Source: Microbacterium paraoxydans | GTDB lineage: Bacteria > Actinomycetota > Actinomycetes > Actinomycetales > Microbacteriaceae | Assembly (NCBI RefSeq): GCF_900105335.1 | Contig: NZ_LT629770.1 | Span: forward strand, 1,736,001 to 1,800,000 | DNA: 64,000 bases | Reading direction: 5' to 3' | Part shown: piece by piece, positions 35,825-44,528 of the stretch | How positions within the stretch are numbered: position 1 is the stretch's first letter | Layout: every line of letters begins with the position of its first letter | The notes under the pieces: model-generated | Told to the model about the DNA's origin: nothing | Seen by the model: only the letters and a program-made list of their open reading frames with translations | Databases searched by the model: none | Program-made: the position numbers and the translations under genes

Positions 35825-37072
35825 TCAGCGCAGCACGTCGGACATCTTCGTCAGCACGTCCTGGCTGCTGATCTCACCCTGGAACGCCTGCTGGATGAGC
35901 GGGTTCCACTCCTTCGCGGCGAGCTCGGCCACCCCCTCCAGCGCCGGCCACGTCTTGGCGGTGGGAATAGCGTCGACGGCGACCGCGAGCTGCGGGTCGG
36001 ACGAGTACGCCTCGGTGTCGATCACCGACTCGAGCACCGGAAGCTGACCCTGCGGCGAGGCGGAGATCTTCTCCATCTGCGCCTCCTCGCTCAGCCAGGA
36101 GATCCACTCCCAGGCGGCGTCCTTCTTGTCGGAGCCCTCGAGGATGACGTTGCCGCTCATGCTGCCGAGTGTCGCGCCGGGCTTACCGTCGGCCGTGGGG
36201 ATCGGGACGACGCCGAGCTTGTCGCCGAAGACCCCCTGCAGCTCCTTCAGCGAACCCGGGTGGTGGATCATCATGCCGGTGAGGCCCTCGACGAAGTTCG
36301 TCTTGACGTCGGCGAAGGCGGCCGTGATCGATCCGGGGGGCGCCGCCTGCAGGTCGGTGACGATGCGGAGGTAGTCCTCGTTCACCGCGACGCCCTTCGC
36401 GTCGTCCAGGACGACCTCGCCGGAGTCGTCGACGACCGACGCCCCGCCGGCGTACATCCACGCGAGCCACTGATCCTGTCCGCCCGCACCGCCGCGGACG
36501 TCGATGCCGTACCTGCCGTCACCGGTGAGGGCGGCCGCCGCGTCGAGGAGGTCCTGCTGGGTGCGCGGAGCCTCGAGCCCGAGCTCCTCGAAGTAGTCCG
36601 TGCGGTAGTAGAGGTAGAGCGTCGTGTACTGGTGCGGCAGCATGTACACCGCGTCCTCGCCGGGCAGCTGACCCGTCGCCCAGAGCGAGTCGACGACGTC
36701 GTCCGAGGCGTCCCAGCCGTCGACGTACGAGGTCAGGTCGGCGATGGCGCCCTGGGGCGCGAACTGCCCGAGCCACCAGTCCTTGCTGCGGGCGGCGTCC
36801 GGCCCGGTGCCGTTCATCGCGGAGGACACGAGCTGGTTCTGGTACTGGTCGAGCGGGATCGTCTCCAGCACGACCTTCACGTCGTCCTGAGCGCCGTTGA
36901 ACTCGTCCGCGAGTTCCGTCCAGGTGGGATCGGTCGCGTCGTCCTGCCAGAGCCAGTAGGTGATCTCGACGGGGCCGTCCCCTTCCCCGGACGGGGCGCT
37001 GCCGGCACAGCCGGTGGCGAGGGCGACGACGCCGAGGGCGGCCAGGGCGGGGAGGATTCGGGTGGATCTCAT
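35825..37072 (-). CDS. Sugar ABC transporter substrate-binding lipoprotein (second cluster)
   Basis: 415 residues. Signal peptide MRSTRILPALAALGVVALATGC with lipobox ATGC. Mature part: VEITYWLWQDDATDPTWTELADEFNG and MLPHQYTTLYLYYRTDYFEE, as in family 1 binding proteins. The ATG at 37070-37072 follows AAGGAG. The LacI box at 37110-37121 stands in its promoter, so transport is tied to the same control as the kinase/isomerase pair. Confidence 0.9.
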   Translation of the reverse strand: MRSTRILPALAALGVVALATGCAGSAPSGEGDGPVEITYWLWQDDATDPTWTELADEFNGAQDDVKVVLETIPLDQYQNQLVSSAMNGTGPDAARSKDWWLGQFAPQGAIADLTSYVDGWDASDDVVDSLWATGQLPGEDAVYMLPHQYTTLYLYYRTDYFEELGLEAPRTQQDLLDAAAALTGDGRYGIDVRGGAGGQDQWLAWMYAGGASVVDDSGEVVLDDAKGVAVNEDYLRIVTDLQAAPPGSITAAFADVKTNFVEGLTGMMIHHPGSLKELQGVFGDKLGVVPIPTADGKPGATLGSMSGNVILEGSDKKDAAWEWISWLSEEAQMEKISASPQGQLPVLESVIDTEAYSSDPQLAVAVDAIPTAKTWPALEGVAELAAKEWNPLIQQAFQGEISSQDVLTKMSDVLR

Positions 37073-37109
37073 GATGCGTACTCCTTCGTCGATCAGATGA
37101 GGGTCGTGC

Positions 37110-37121
37110 GAAATCGATTTC
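37110..37121. promoter_or_regulatory. LacI box (GAAATCGATTTC) upstream of the second importer
   Basis: Perfect 12-bp CG-centred palindrome identical to 29144-29155. It lies 38 bases upstream of the binding-protein ATG, in the 86-bp gap after the GntR gene. Confidence 0.8.
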
Positions 37122-37158
37122 AAGACGGGTGCGACAGAACGCGCCGGTGCGGGGAGGG

Positions 37159-37875
37159 TCAGACCGGCAGCGGGGCCGTGGTGCCGAAGTCGATGTCCGG
37201 ATAGCGGTTGCGGACACCGTAGAAGTGGGCGTCCAGCTCGTGGACGGCCCGGCGGGTGTCGCCGGCCTCGATCGCATCGATGATGCGACCGTGCATCGCG
37301 GCGATGGCCGGATCCTCCTCGACGGGCTCCTCGCGTCGCGCGGCGGCGAAGACGACCCAGAAGGACTGCAGGAACTGATCCACGAACGCATTGCCCATCG
37401 GCGCGAGCAGCCCGCGGTGGAATTGCTGGTCGAGCTCGGCGAAGCTCTCGTTGCGCAGGGCGCGCTCCACCATCTCCTCCGAGAGCAGCCGCAGACGGGC
37501 CAGGTCGCTCGGCTGCAGGCGCGGGATCACCAGAGGCAGCAGAGACGTCTCCAGCGCGTGACGCACTTCCAGGAGCTCGCGGGTGGCGGCCTCCGGGTCG
37601 TCGACGAAGCCGATCCAGCGGGTGGCGAGATCGGCGGCGCGGAATCCTCGCCAGACCCGGCGCGCCCCTTGCCGGGACACCACGATGCCGAACGCCTCGA
37701 GGACGCTGAGGGCCTCGCGGATGCGCTGCCGTCCCACCTCCAGCACGGCGCCGAGCTCCGCCTCTGTGGGCAGCGGGTCGCCGATCTCCAGGCCGGAACG
37801 CTGCAGGTGCTGAGCCAGACGCCGGGCGAGCGCGTCCGACAAGTCGGACCCGGTTACCTCGATCTTGTCTGACAT
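37159..37875 (-). CDS. GntR family regulator, FCD type
   Basis: 238 residues. Winged-helix domain DLSDALARRLAQHLQRSGLEIGDPLPTEAELGAVLEVGRQRIREAL, followed by an all-helical FCD sensor domain with the metal-site motif ELDQQFHRGLL and the late His residues in HGRIIDAIEAGDTRRAVHELDAHFYG. FCD ligands are typically carboxylates or sugar acids, which fits the neighbouring dehydratase and lyases. Likely operators CTTGTCCGACAAG and CTTGTCGTCAAG lie upstream. The importer operon starts 86 bases downstream. Confidence 0.88.
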   Translation of the reverse strand: MSDKIEVTGSDLSDALARRLAQHLQRSGLEIGDPLPTEAELGAVLEVGRQRIREALSVLEAFGIVVSRQGARRVWRGFRAADLATRWIGFVDDPEAATRELLEVRHALETSLLPLVIPRLQPSDLARLRLLSEEMVERALRNESFAELDQQFHRGLLAPMGNAFVDQFLQSFWVVFAAARREEPVEEDPAIAAMHGRIIDAIEAGDTRRAVHELDAHFYGVRNRYPDIDFGTTAPLPV

Positions 37876-37938
37876 GTTCCGTTCGCCCCTTCGCGATATC
37901 GGCGGAATTCCTGGTTCTGAGCCTAGACAGTCGTTGCG

Positions 37939-37983
37939 CTTGTCGTCAAGTGCCCTCTCACCCACGTTCACTTGTCCGACAAG
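37939..37983. promoter_or_regulatory. Paired GntR-type operators (TTGTCNGACAA-like)
   Basis: CTTGTCCGACAAG (37971-37983) is a palindrome of the FadR/GntR type, and CTTGTCGTCAAG (37939-37950) is a second related one 20 bases away. Both are in the promoter region of the GntR gene. A similar palindrome, GTCCGACAAGTCGGAC, lies inside its first codons (near 37836-37851). Confidence 0.65.
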
Positions 37984-38003
37984 CGAGCGCGGGCACACGC
38001 AGA

Positions 38004-38031
38004 GATGCCGCGACCCGAAGGCCGCGGCATC
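38004..38031 (-). terminator. Terminator after the tctCBA-dapA operon
   Basis: GATGCCGCG and CGCGGCATC form a 9-bp stem, with a further CC/GG pair and loop CGAA inside. It begins 28 bases past the stop of the lyase gene at 38060. Confidence 0.65.
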
Positions 38032-38059
38032 CCGTCGCGTGCGTCTCCCCGGATTCGCG

Positions 38060-38929
38060 TCAGCGGTGCGCGGCCACCACCTGCGCGACGGCCGCCCGCT
38101 CATCGGCGGAGGGTTCGGCGATGGCCATACGGCAGTGCGTGTCCACGACATCGAGCACGCGGTACGCCTCCTTCATCCGCGCCATGTCGCCGCCGATGAG
38201 CGCGACGACGTCGTCCACGGCGGCCTGTGCCGCGGCGATGGCGTCCGTGTCGCCGGAGCGTCCGGCGTCGGCCAGGGCGCGGAAGGGCTTCGGCGTCACG
38301 GAGGAGACACCCGAGACGACGCCCTGCGCGCCCGCTTCGACGGCCGCGATGAGGTCGCGGTCGGCGCCGGTGTAGAGCTCGAAGTCGGCCGGCACCACCG
38401 CGCGGTACGCCGCGATGTCGTCGAGGGAGAGCTCGCTCACCTTGGCCCCGACCACGTTCGGCAGGGCGGCGATGCGTACGAGCAGCTCCGGCGAGACGGG
38501 GTTCCCGCTGCGCGCGGGATAGATGTAGACGTAGAGGCGCCCCTCCCCCACGGCTGCCGATACCGCGCGGTAGTAGTCGAGGATCGCGTCGTCCGAGGCA
38601 CGCAGGTAGTAGGGGGTGAGGGCCGCGAACTCCGTGGCCCCCAGCTCCTTCGCGATGCCGACCAGGCGCACGGCCTCGAAGGTGCTCGGCTGTCCGACGT
38701 GCACGATCACGCGCATCCGGTCCGCCAGCTCCTCCAGCGCGGCACCCACGAGCGCCCGGAACTCGTCCGCGTCCACGGCGGGGAACTCGCCCGTGGTGCC
38801 GAGGACGAAGGCGCCCTCGTTCCCCGAGTCGGCCACGAACCGGAAGATCGCACGCGACCCGTCGAGGTCGAGGGTCCCGTCGCGGTGGAACGCGGTCGGG
38901 ACGGCGGTCAGGATGTCGTAGCGGGTCAC
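38060..38929 (-). CDS. DapA-family lyase/dehydratase linked to the Tct transporter
   Basis: 289 residues, class-I aldolase fold. GTTGEFP is the GxxGE motif, IYPARSG carries the Tyr/phosphate-like motif and Lys in VVGAKVSELS is the predicted Schiff base. It starts at GTG overlapping the TctA stop (GTGA), so it is co-expressed with the Tct transporter. This suggests that it processes the imported carboxylate, for example a 2-keto-3-deoxy or 5-keto-4-deoxy sugar acid. It is paralogous to but distinct from the enzyme at 31140. Substrate unknown. Confidence 0.82.
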   Translation of the reverse strand: MTRYDILTAVPTAFHRDGTLDLDGSRAIFRFVADSGNEGAFVLGTTGEFPAVDADEFRALVGAALEELADRMRVIVHVGQPSTFEAVRLVGIAKELGATEFAALTPYYLRASDDAILDYYRAVSAAVGEGRLYVYIYPARSGNPVSPELLVRIAALPNVVGAKVSELSLDDIAAYRAVVPADFELYTGADRDLIAAVEAGAQGVVSGVSSVTPKPFRALADAGRSGDTDAIAAAQAAVDDVVALIGGDMARMKEAYRVLDVVDTHCRMAIAEPSADERAAVAQVVAAHR

Positions 38930-40596
38930 TTCTCGGTCTCCTCGGGGGTCGTGCTCTTGCGGTTCTTGCGGTCGGCGCGTCCCCGGCGCGCACCGGCGTC
39001 GACGTTGCGGACGGTGGAGGTGAGCAGGTCGGGCTGCGCCGCGAGCTCGTCGTGTGCCTTCTCGATCTGCACGATGCTGTCGGTGTGGAGGATCGAGTCC
39101 TCCACCGAGGCCCGCTCTGCCCGGGGCGTGCGGGCGGCGCGGATCGCGGGCATCACGATCGACAGCACCGCGAGCGCGAGCAGAACGAGGGCGATCGGGC
39201 TGACGACCTCGAAGAACGGCCGCGTCGGCAGGATCGCCAGCGTGCGGGCGAGGTTCTCCTCGGCGAGCGGACCGAGCAGGAGACCGAGCACCACGGGTCC
39301 TGCCGGGACCTGCATGCGCTTGAGCAGCACGCCGACCACACCGAAGACGAGCATCGTGACGACCGTCGACAGGCTATTCGAGGTGGCGTACGTGCCGATG
39401 ATGCAGAAGATGAGGATGCCGCTCCACAGATACGGCTGCGGCACGTCGAGCAGCTTGACCATGCCCTTCATCCGCACGAGGCTCAGCGCGAGCGACAGGA
39501 GGGTCGCGACGAGCATGATCCCGACGATCGAGACGACGAGGTCGGGGCGGTTGGTGAACAGCGTGGGGCCGGGGGTGATGCCCCAGATGATCATCGAGCC
39601 GATCATCACCGCCATCACGGAGTCCCCGGGGATGCCGAGTGCCATCGTGGTGGTCAGCGAGCCGCCGAGCGTGGCGCTGGAGGCGGTGTCGGACGCGGCG
39701 ACGCCCTCGATCGATCCCTTGCCGAACATCTCCGGGTGCTTCGACGCCTTGCGCGCCCGCTCCCAGCCGATGAGCCCGGCGATGTCGCCGCCGGCCGCGG
39801 GGATGAGGCCGACACCGAGGCCGACCGCGCCGCCGACCGCGGTGGCCCGTCCGCTCTGCTTCAGCTCCGCGCGGTTCGGCCACCACCGCCCGAGGCTCGA
39901 GATCGGTCGGACGTGCGACTTCCGGTGCGTGAGGAGCTGGTCGAACAGCTCGGCGATGCCGAAGAGGCCGATGATGACGGCGATGAAGTTCACGCCCTCG
40001 ACGAGTTCCAGCACACCGAACGTGAAGCGCTGGTCGGCCGTGGCGGCGTACGTTCCGACACTGCCGAGCATGAGTCCGAAGAGGCCCGCGAGGATGCCCT
40101 TGAGCATCGACTTGGACGAGATGCCGATCATCATCGCGATGCCGAAGACGACGAGCGCGAACAGCTCGGGCGACTTGAAGTAGTCCCGGGCGAAGCTGGC
40201 GATCGGCACGGCGGCGACCGAGAAGAGCACGAGCGAGGCGAGGATGCCGACGGCCGACACGATCGCGGAGATCGTCAACGCGAGACCGGCCCTGCCCTGT
40301 TTCGCCATCGGATAGCCGTCGAGGGTGGTGGCGATGGAGGCGGGAGTCCCCGGGGTGTTGATGAGGATGGACGGCACCCGGTCGCCGAAGTTCGCCGCGA
40401 CGTAGATCGTCAGCAGCACCGCGAGGCCCTGCACGGGTTCGAGGGTCATGGTGAAGCCGGCCGCGAGCGCGACGGCCATGGTCGCGGTGATGCCGGGGAA
40501 GGCGCCGACCATGAAGCCGAGGACGAGGCCGACCGCCATGTACAGCAGGATCGAGATGTCGAGGAGCGAGTTCAGCCCCTCCAGGAGCGCGTTCAC
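38926..40596 (-). CDS. tctA: Tripartite tricarboxylate transporter, large membrane subunit TctA
   Basis: 556 residues with about 12 membrane helices, starting LLEGLNSLLDISILLYMAVGLVLGFMVGAFPGI. The TctA signature region AVGLGVGLIPAAGGDIAGLIGWERARKASKHPEMFGKG and LGIPGDSVMAVM are seen. A hydrophilic C-terminal tail of about 65 residues is longer than usual. GTG start overlaps the TctB stop. Forms the secondary transporter with TctB and the binding protein TctC for a carboxylate. Confidence 0.93.
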   Translation of the reverse strand: MNALLEGLNSLLDISILLYMAVGLVLGFMVGAFPGITATMAVALAAGFTMTLEPVQGLAVLLTIYVAANFGDRVPSILINTPGTPASIATTLDGYPMAKQGRAGLALTISAIVSAVGILASLVLFSVAAVPIASFARDYFKSPELFALVVFGIAMMIGISSKSMLKGILAGLFGLMLGSVGTYAATADQRFTFGVLELVEGVNFIAVIIGLFGIAELFDQLLTHRKSHVRPISSLGRWWPNRAELKQSGRATAVGGAVGLGVGLIPAAGGDIAGLIGWERARKASKHPEMFGKGSIEGVAASDTASSATLGGSLTTTMALGIPGDSVMAVMIGSMIIWGITPGPTLFTNRPDLVVSIVGIMLVATLLSLALSLVRMKGMVKLLDVPQPYLWSGILIFCIIGTYATSNSLSTVVTMLVFGVVGVLLKRMQVPAGPVVLGLLLGPLAEENLARTLAILPTRPFFEVVSPIALVLLALAVLSIVMPAIRAARTPRAERASVEDSILHTDSIVQIEKAHDELAAQPDLLTSTVRNVDAGARRGRADRKNRKSTTPEETEK

Positions 40597-41132
40597 AGGG
40601 GGATCCTCAGGAGCATGCCGAAGACGACGTAGACGAACGCCGTGACGGCGGCGGAGTAGATGACGAGGCTCAGCCAGCGGCGGTGGCCGTAGAGGAGCAT
40701 CAGTGCGGCCATGAGCAGGGCGCAGGCGATCGGGAAGACCTCGATCCGGTAGCCGAAGAGGATGACCGAGCCGAGGGACCAGAGCGCGATGAAGGCACCG
40801 GCGATCGCGATCGTCGCGATCACCCGGAGGACGCCGCCCGGCTGGATGCGCTCGAGATCCTCGCGTGTGGGTGCCGGTCGGGTGATCGCGACGGCGAGCA
40901 GGGCGATCGCGATCACGACGCCGGTGACGCCGATGACGAGCGGCCAGAAGCGGGCGTCGATCTGTCCGGGGGCGGCCTCGCGGCGCAGTGGGATCTGCGT
41001 GGCGAGGAAGAGATAGCCGGCGGTGATCGCGAGGGCGACGGCGGCGAACGCGATCTCGAGGGGTCGCGAGGCGGTCGCCCCCTCGTAGCCGCCCGGCGCG
41101 GCCGCCTCGGCCGCGGTGTCGGGGCTGGTCAT
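40593..41132 (-). CDS. tctB: Tripartite tricarboxylate transporter, small membrane subunit TctB
   Basis: 179 residues with four membrane helices (LEIAFAAVALAITAGYLFLA, FWPLVIGVTGVVIAIALL, VIATIAIAGAFIALWSLGSVILFG and VFPIACALLMAALMLLYG...). Start ATG 41130-41132 follows AAGGAG. It overlaps TctA by four bases and is separated from TctC by a strong hairpin. Confidence 0.88.
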   Translation of the reverse strand: MTSPDTAAEAAAPGGYEGATASRPLEIAFAAVALAITAGYLFLATQIPLRREAAPGQIDARFWPLVIGVTGVVIAIALLAVAITRPAPTREDLERIQPGGVLRVIATIAIAGAFIALWSLGSVILFGYRIEVFPIACALLMAALMLLYGHRRWLSLVIYSAAVTAFVYVVFGMLLRIPL

Positions 41133-41154
41133 GGTGCTCCTTCGTCGGAGGACG

Positions 41155-41184
41155 CGGTGGGGTCGGCGCGTACCGACCCCACCG
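41155..41184 (-). terminator. Intercistronic hairpin between tctC and tctB
   Basis: Perfect 12-bp arms CGGTGGGGTCGG and CCGACCCCACCG with a 6-base loop, in the 59-bp gap between the TctC stop (41192) and the TctB start (41132). Such hairpins usually raise the level of the binding protein over the membrane subunits by attenuation or by protecting the 3' end. Confidence 0.7.
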
Positions 41185-41191
41185 GAGGTGT

Positions 41192-42160
41192 TCAGCCCAG
41201 GAGATCCTGGAACAGGGCGAACTGGTCGTCGACGAACCCGGTCCACTCCGCGGAGTCGCGGTAGACCACGAGGTTGCCGGCGTCCGCCTGGAACTTCTGG
41301 TAGCTCTCGGACTCCACAGCCTCCTTGACGGCGGCCTCGAGGGCGTCATGCACGTCGTCGGGCAGGCCGGCCGGCGCGTAGATGCCGCCCCAGCCGCCGA
41401 AGACGACCTCTTCGCCGATGGCCTCCTCGACCGTCTCGACGTCCTCCGCGTCCGGGTGACGCTCGTCGTTCATGACCGCGAGGATGCGGACGGCCTCGCC
41501 CTGCGCGAGGGCCTCGCCGAGTCCGGAGACGGCGGCGACGGTCTCACCGGACGCGGCGGCCGCGACCGCCGTGGCGCCACCGTCATAGGGCACGGGGGTG
41601 AAGTCGGCGTCCGTGGCCTTGCCGAGGCCGAGGGTGGCGGCCTCCCAGATCGAGCCGGCGCCGGAGTTCGCGACCGTGACCGCGCCGGACTTCGCCTGGG
41701 TCACGAGGTCGTCGAGGGTCTCGATGCCGCTGTTGGCGCCCACCGTGATGACGCCGGGGGCGAGCATGATCTGTCCGAGCAGGTCGAAGTCGTCGGGCAG
41801 CACGTCGGCGCTCTGGGTCGTGTTGAGCATCGCGATCTCGACCGGGGCGAACCCGATGACGTAGCCGTCCGGGTCCTGCGAGCCGACGTACTCCATCGCG
41901 AGCGCTCCCGCGGCTCCGGGCATGTTCTCCGGGATCACGCTGACGCCGAGGATCTTCTCGAGCTCGGTCGCGAGCGCGCGGGACGACAGGTCGGAGCCGC
42001 CACCGGGGTTGGCCTGGATGATAAGCCGGATGTCGTCCTCGGGATAGGTCGAGGCGGCCCCCTCGCTCTCGTCGACCTTCGTGCAGGCCGACAGCACCAG
42101 AGCGGTGGCGGCGAGGGCGGCGAAGGCAGCGGCCGCCCGAGTGATGCGCATGCGGGGCAT
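41192..42160 (-). CDS. tctC: Tricarboxylate transporter binding lipoprotein TctC (Bug family)
   Basis: 322 residues. Signal peptide MPRMRITRAAAAFAALAATALVLSAC with lipobox LSAC. Bug-family features: IRLIIQANPGGGSDLSSRALATEL at the ligand mouth, NMPGAAGALAMEYV, and YDGGATAVAAAASGETVAA. The first ATG follows GAGGAGCAAAG. It is the first gene of tctCBA-dapA and lies behind the 34-bp palindrome. Ligand: an unknown carboxylate. Confidence 0.9.
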   Translation of the reverse strand: MPRMRITRAAAAFAALAATALVLSACTKVDESEGAASTYPEDDIRLIIQANPGGGSDLSSRALATELEKILGVSVIPENMPGAAGALAMEYVGSQDPDGYVIGFAPVEIAMLNTTQSADVLPDDFDLLGQIMLAPGVITVGANSGIETLDDLVTQAKSGAVTVANSGAGSIWEAATLGLGKATDADFTPVPYDGGATAVAAAASGETVAAVSGLGEALAQGEAVRILAVMNDERHPDAEDVETVEEAIGEEVVFGGWGGIYAPAGLPDDVHDALEAAVKEAVESESYQKFQADAGNLVVYRDSAEWTGFVDDQFALFQDLLG

Positions 42161-42202
42161 CTTTGCTCCTCTACGTGGGTCGACCGTGTTGTCGACACCG
42201 CG

Positions 42203-42240
42203 AGGTTACCAGTGTTGACTGTTAACAGTCAACACTGGTA
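42203..42240 (-). promoter_or_regulatory. tct promoter inside a perfect 34-bp palindrome
   Basis: Bases 42207-42240 form a perfect 34-bp palindrome centred on GTTAAC. On the minus strand TTGACT (42227-42232) within it and TAACCT (42203-42208) are 18 bases apart, a plausible -35/-10 pair. A bound dimer would cover the -35. The core CTGTTAACAG recurs at 51698-51707, in front of a GntR gene. Confidence 0.85.
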
Positions 42241-42245
42241 CCGAG

Positions 42246-43031
42246 TCACCGCACGCGACACACGGCCAGGAGGTGCGGGCTCAGCTCCCGGATTCCGGGA
42301 ACGGTGCTCCCGGCTCGCGCCAGCTGAAGGGCCGCCTGCGTGAGCGCCGTCTCCTCCGCGGGCATCCCCTCCAGCGACAGCCCGCCGGGCCCTTCGACGC
42401 CATGGACCTCCAGAACCTCGAGTCCGGCGGAGACGGCCTCCGCGGCGAGCGACTCCGCCGTATGGAAGTGCCCCGCCGGGAAGCGACCCCGCGAGGAGGG
42501 AGTCCCGCGTTCCAGCAGGGCGCCGTGTTCCTCGTCGAGATGGAGGTCGGTCACGCCCAGCGCGAGCTGACCGAATCCGACGAAGCGCGAGAGCCCTGCC
42601 GCGAACACCCACCCGCCGGATCCCACCACCCGTGCGGCCTCGCTGAGGGCCTGGACGCGGTCCGTGCGATCGGCCAGGTGGTACAGCGGACCGAGGAGAA
42701 GCGCAGCATCGAAGCTGTCCGCGGCGAACCGCAGCGAGCGCGCGTCGCCTACCTGTGCGTCCACCCCGAGCTGCGCCGCACTCCGGACATGACCCGGCAC
42801 CGGGTCGACGAGGGTGACCCGATGCCCGCGGTCCAGGAGCGAGCGCGCATGGACACCCGCCCCACCTCCGACATCGATCACGCGACCCTCGGTGAGGTGA
42901 TCCGCGATCAGCTCCTGGATGCGCTGGTGCTCGAGCGGTCCCTGCGCCGACCGGGTCGTCAACCGCACCGATTCGTCGAACTGCTCCTCGTAGTAGTCGC
43001 GGATCCGCTCGTCGAGCTCACGCTGGTCCAT
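42246..43031 (-). CDS. Class I SAM-dependent methyltransferase
   Basis: 261 residues. SAM-binding motif I reads RVIDVGGGAGVHARSLLDRGHRVTLVDP (residues 50-77), and LLLGPLYHL follows at motif IV. An N-terminal helical tail (DQRELDERIRDYYEEQFDES) precedes it. Related to UbiE/COQ5-like small-molecule methyltransferases. It stands alone between the SBP terminator at 43081 and the tct palindrome, with no partner to reveal its substrate. Confidence 0.82.
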   Translation of the reverse strand: MDQRELDERIRDYYEEQFDESVRLTTRSAQGPLEHQRIQELIADHLTEGRVIDVGGGAGVHARSLLDRGHRVTLVDPVPGHVRSAAQLGVDAQVGDARSLRFAADSFDAALLLGPLYHLADRTDRVQALSEAARVVGSGGWVFAAGLSRFVGFGQLALGVTDLHLDEEHGALLERGTPSSRGRFPAGHFHTAESLAAEAVSAGLEVLEVHGVEGPGGLSLEGMPAEETALTQAALQLARAGSTVPGIRELSPHLLAVCRVR

Positions 43032-43080
43032 GGTCGGCCTCCGATCGGTAGGCCTCCATCATCCACGCCCGTCCGCGCGA

Positions 43081-43120
43081 GGGACGGCGCCAGGCGGGGA
43101 TGTCCGCCTGGCGCCGTCCC
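43081..43120. terminator. Strong terminator after the third importer operon
   Basis: Perfect 17-bp arms (GGGACGGCGCCAGGCGG and its complement) with a six-base loop GGATGT. It begins 18 bases past the binding-protein stop at 43138 in the direction of that operon and ends just before the methyltransferase start. Confidence 0.85.
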
Positions 43121-43137
43121 TCCGCGTCTGACCGGCT

Positions 43138-44502
43138 CTAGCCGGCCGTAGCGTTCTCGTACGCCCGCATCGCGGCCTCCTGCGCCTCCTTCAGCGCGTC
43201 CTCCGGCGACTTGTCCCCGAGCAGCGCCGCCGTGATGGCGTTGTTGAGCTCGTTCTGGATCTCCTGACCCGCCGGCGAAGAGCCGAACGACTGCCCGTAG
43301 TCCACCACGTCGTAGTAGGTGGAGATGACCTGATCGAAGCCGGCGTTGCCGCTGTCGGTGACGAAGGTCTGGCGGATCGACTGGTCGGCGGACGGCGACC
43401 CGGTGAACAGCCCGGTGTTGATCCCGCCGTCGGTCTTCAGGGTCTCGGCACGTGCCTCGCCCGCCGCATTCCACGCGTCGTCGGAGGTGAGGTTCACCAT
43501 CCACGCGCACGCCGCCGCGGGGTTCTCCGCTCCGGCCGGGATCACGAACGCGGTGCCGGAGGCGACCGAGAACGGCTCGCCGTCGGCGTTCCGGAACGGC
43601 ACGGCCTCGAGGTCGATCTGGTCGGCGTAGGGGCTGAGCACGTTCGGATACCACTGCGCGTTCACCTGCGCGCCCACCTGCTGGGCGACGAACTGGTTCT
43701 GGTCGCCGAAGGCGTCGAACGAGTCGGTGAAGCTCTTGACGGCTGCGAAGCCGCCCTGCGCGTCGGTGATCTGCTTGAGCATCTCGATGCCGGCCACGTT
43801 GCTGGGGTCGTCCAGGGTGGGCGCCCCCTTCTCATCGTTGAGCTGGCCGCCCATGCCGAGGATCCACAGCCCGGCCTGACCGGTCGCGACCGGATCGAAC
43901 CCGAGCCGCGTGGGTACGCCGCCGGACTCCTGGTACATCTTCTCGATCGCGCCGAGCAGCACGTCGGGCTTCGAGGTGTCGATCTCGTCCGCCGTCACCC
44001 CCGCCTCGTCGAGCACGGCCTTGTTCAGCAGGATCGCCGGCGGCTGGTAGAACTGCGGCACCGCCCACACCGCGTCGTCGTAGGTGACGTCGTCGACGAC
44101 GAAGGGGTACCAGTGGTCCCGCGGCGAGACGTCCTGCGCCGCGAAGCACTCGTCGAGCGGCATGATGAGGTCCTGCGCGGCGTACGTGGTCACGTACCGG
44201 CGGTCCATCTGCACGACGTCGGGCACGTCGCCGCTCGCGATGCGGGTGGTGAACTTCTGCGCGTCGAAGGCCGTCGCATCGAGGTCGACCTCGACGTCCT
44301 TCAGCTGCTCGGCGGCGTAGTCCATGCGCGAGGTGCCGACGTCGTCGGCGTTCTCGAAGCCCCACGCCTTCAGCGTGCCGCTCGGCTCCGCCCCGAAGTC
44401 GGCGTCGGCCGCCTGGTCGTCTCCCCCTCCCCCGCCGCACCCGGCGAGGACGAGGACGGATGCCGCGGCGACCGCGGTGATTCCCAGCATGCGTGTGCGC
44501 AT
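43138..44502 (-). CDS. Sugar ABC transporter substrate-binding lipoprotein (third importer)
   Basis: 454 residues. Signal peptide MRTRMLGITAVAAASVLVLAGC with lipobox LAGC, followed by a GGGGGDD linker. The mature part has the family 1 pattern TRIASGDVPDVVQMDRRYVTTYAAQDLIMPLDE and MGGQLNDEKGAPTLDDPSNVAGIEML. Start ATG 44500-44502 follows AAAGGAG. It is the last gene of permease-permease-SBP, an unusual order for this transporter family. Sugar unknown. Confidence 0.9.
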   Translation of the reverse strand: MRTRMLGITAVAAASVLVLAGCGGGGGDDQAADADFGAEPSGTLKAWGFENADDVGTSRMDYAAEQLKDVEVDLDATAFDAQKFTTRIASGDVPDVVQMDRRYVTTYAAQDLIMPLDECFAAQDVSPRDHWYPFVVDDVTYDDAVWAVPQFYQPPAILLNKAVLDEAGVTADEIDTSKPDVLLGAIEKMYQESGGVPTRLGFDPVATGQAGLWILGMGGQLNDEKGAPTLDDPSNVAGIEMLKQITDAQGGFAAVKSFTDSFDAFGDQNQFVAQQVGAQVNAQWYPNVLSPYADQIDLEAVPFRNADGEPFSVASGTAFVIPAGAENPAAACAWMVNLTSDDAWNAAGEARAETLKTDGGINTGLFTGSPSADQSIRQTFVTDSGNAGFDQVISTYYDVVDYGQSFGSSPAGQEIQNELNNAITAALLGDKSPEDALKEAQEAAMRAYENATAG

Positions 44503-44528
44503 GACTGCTCCTTTCGATCTGTGGTTCG

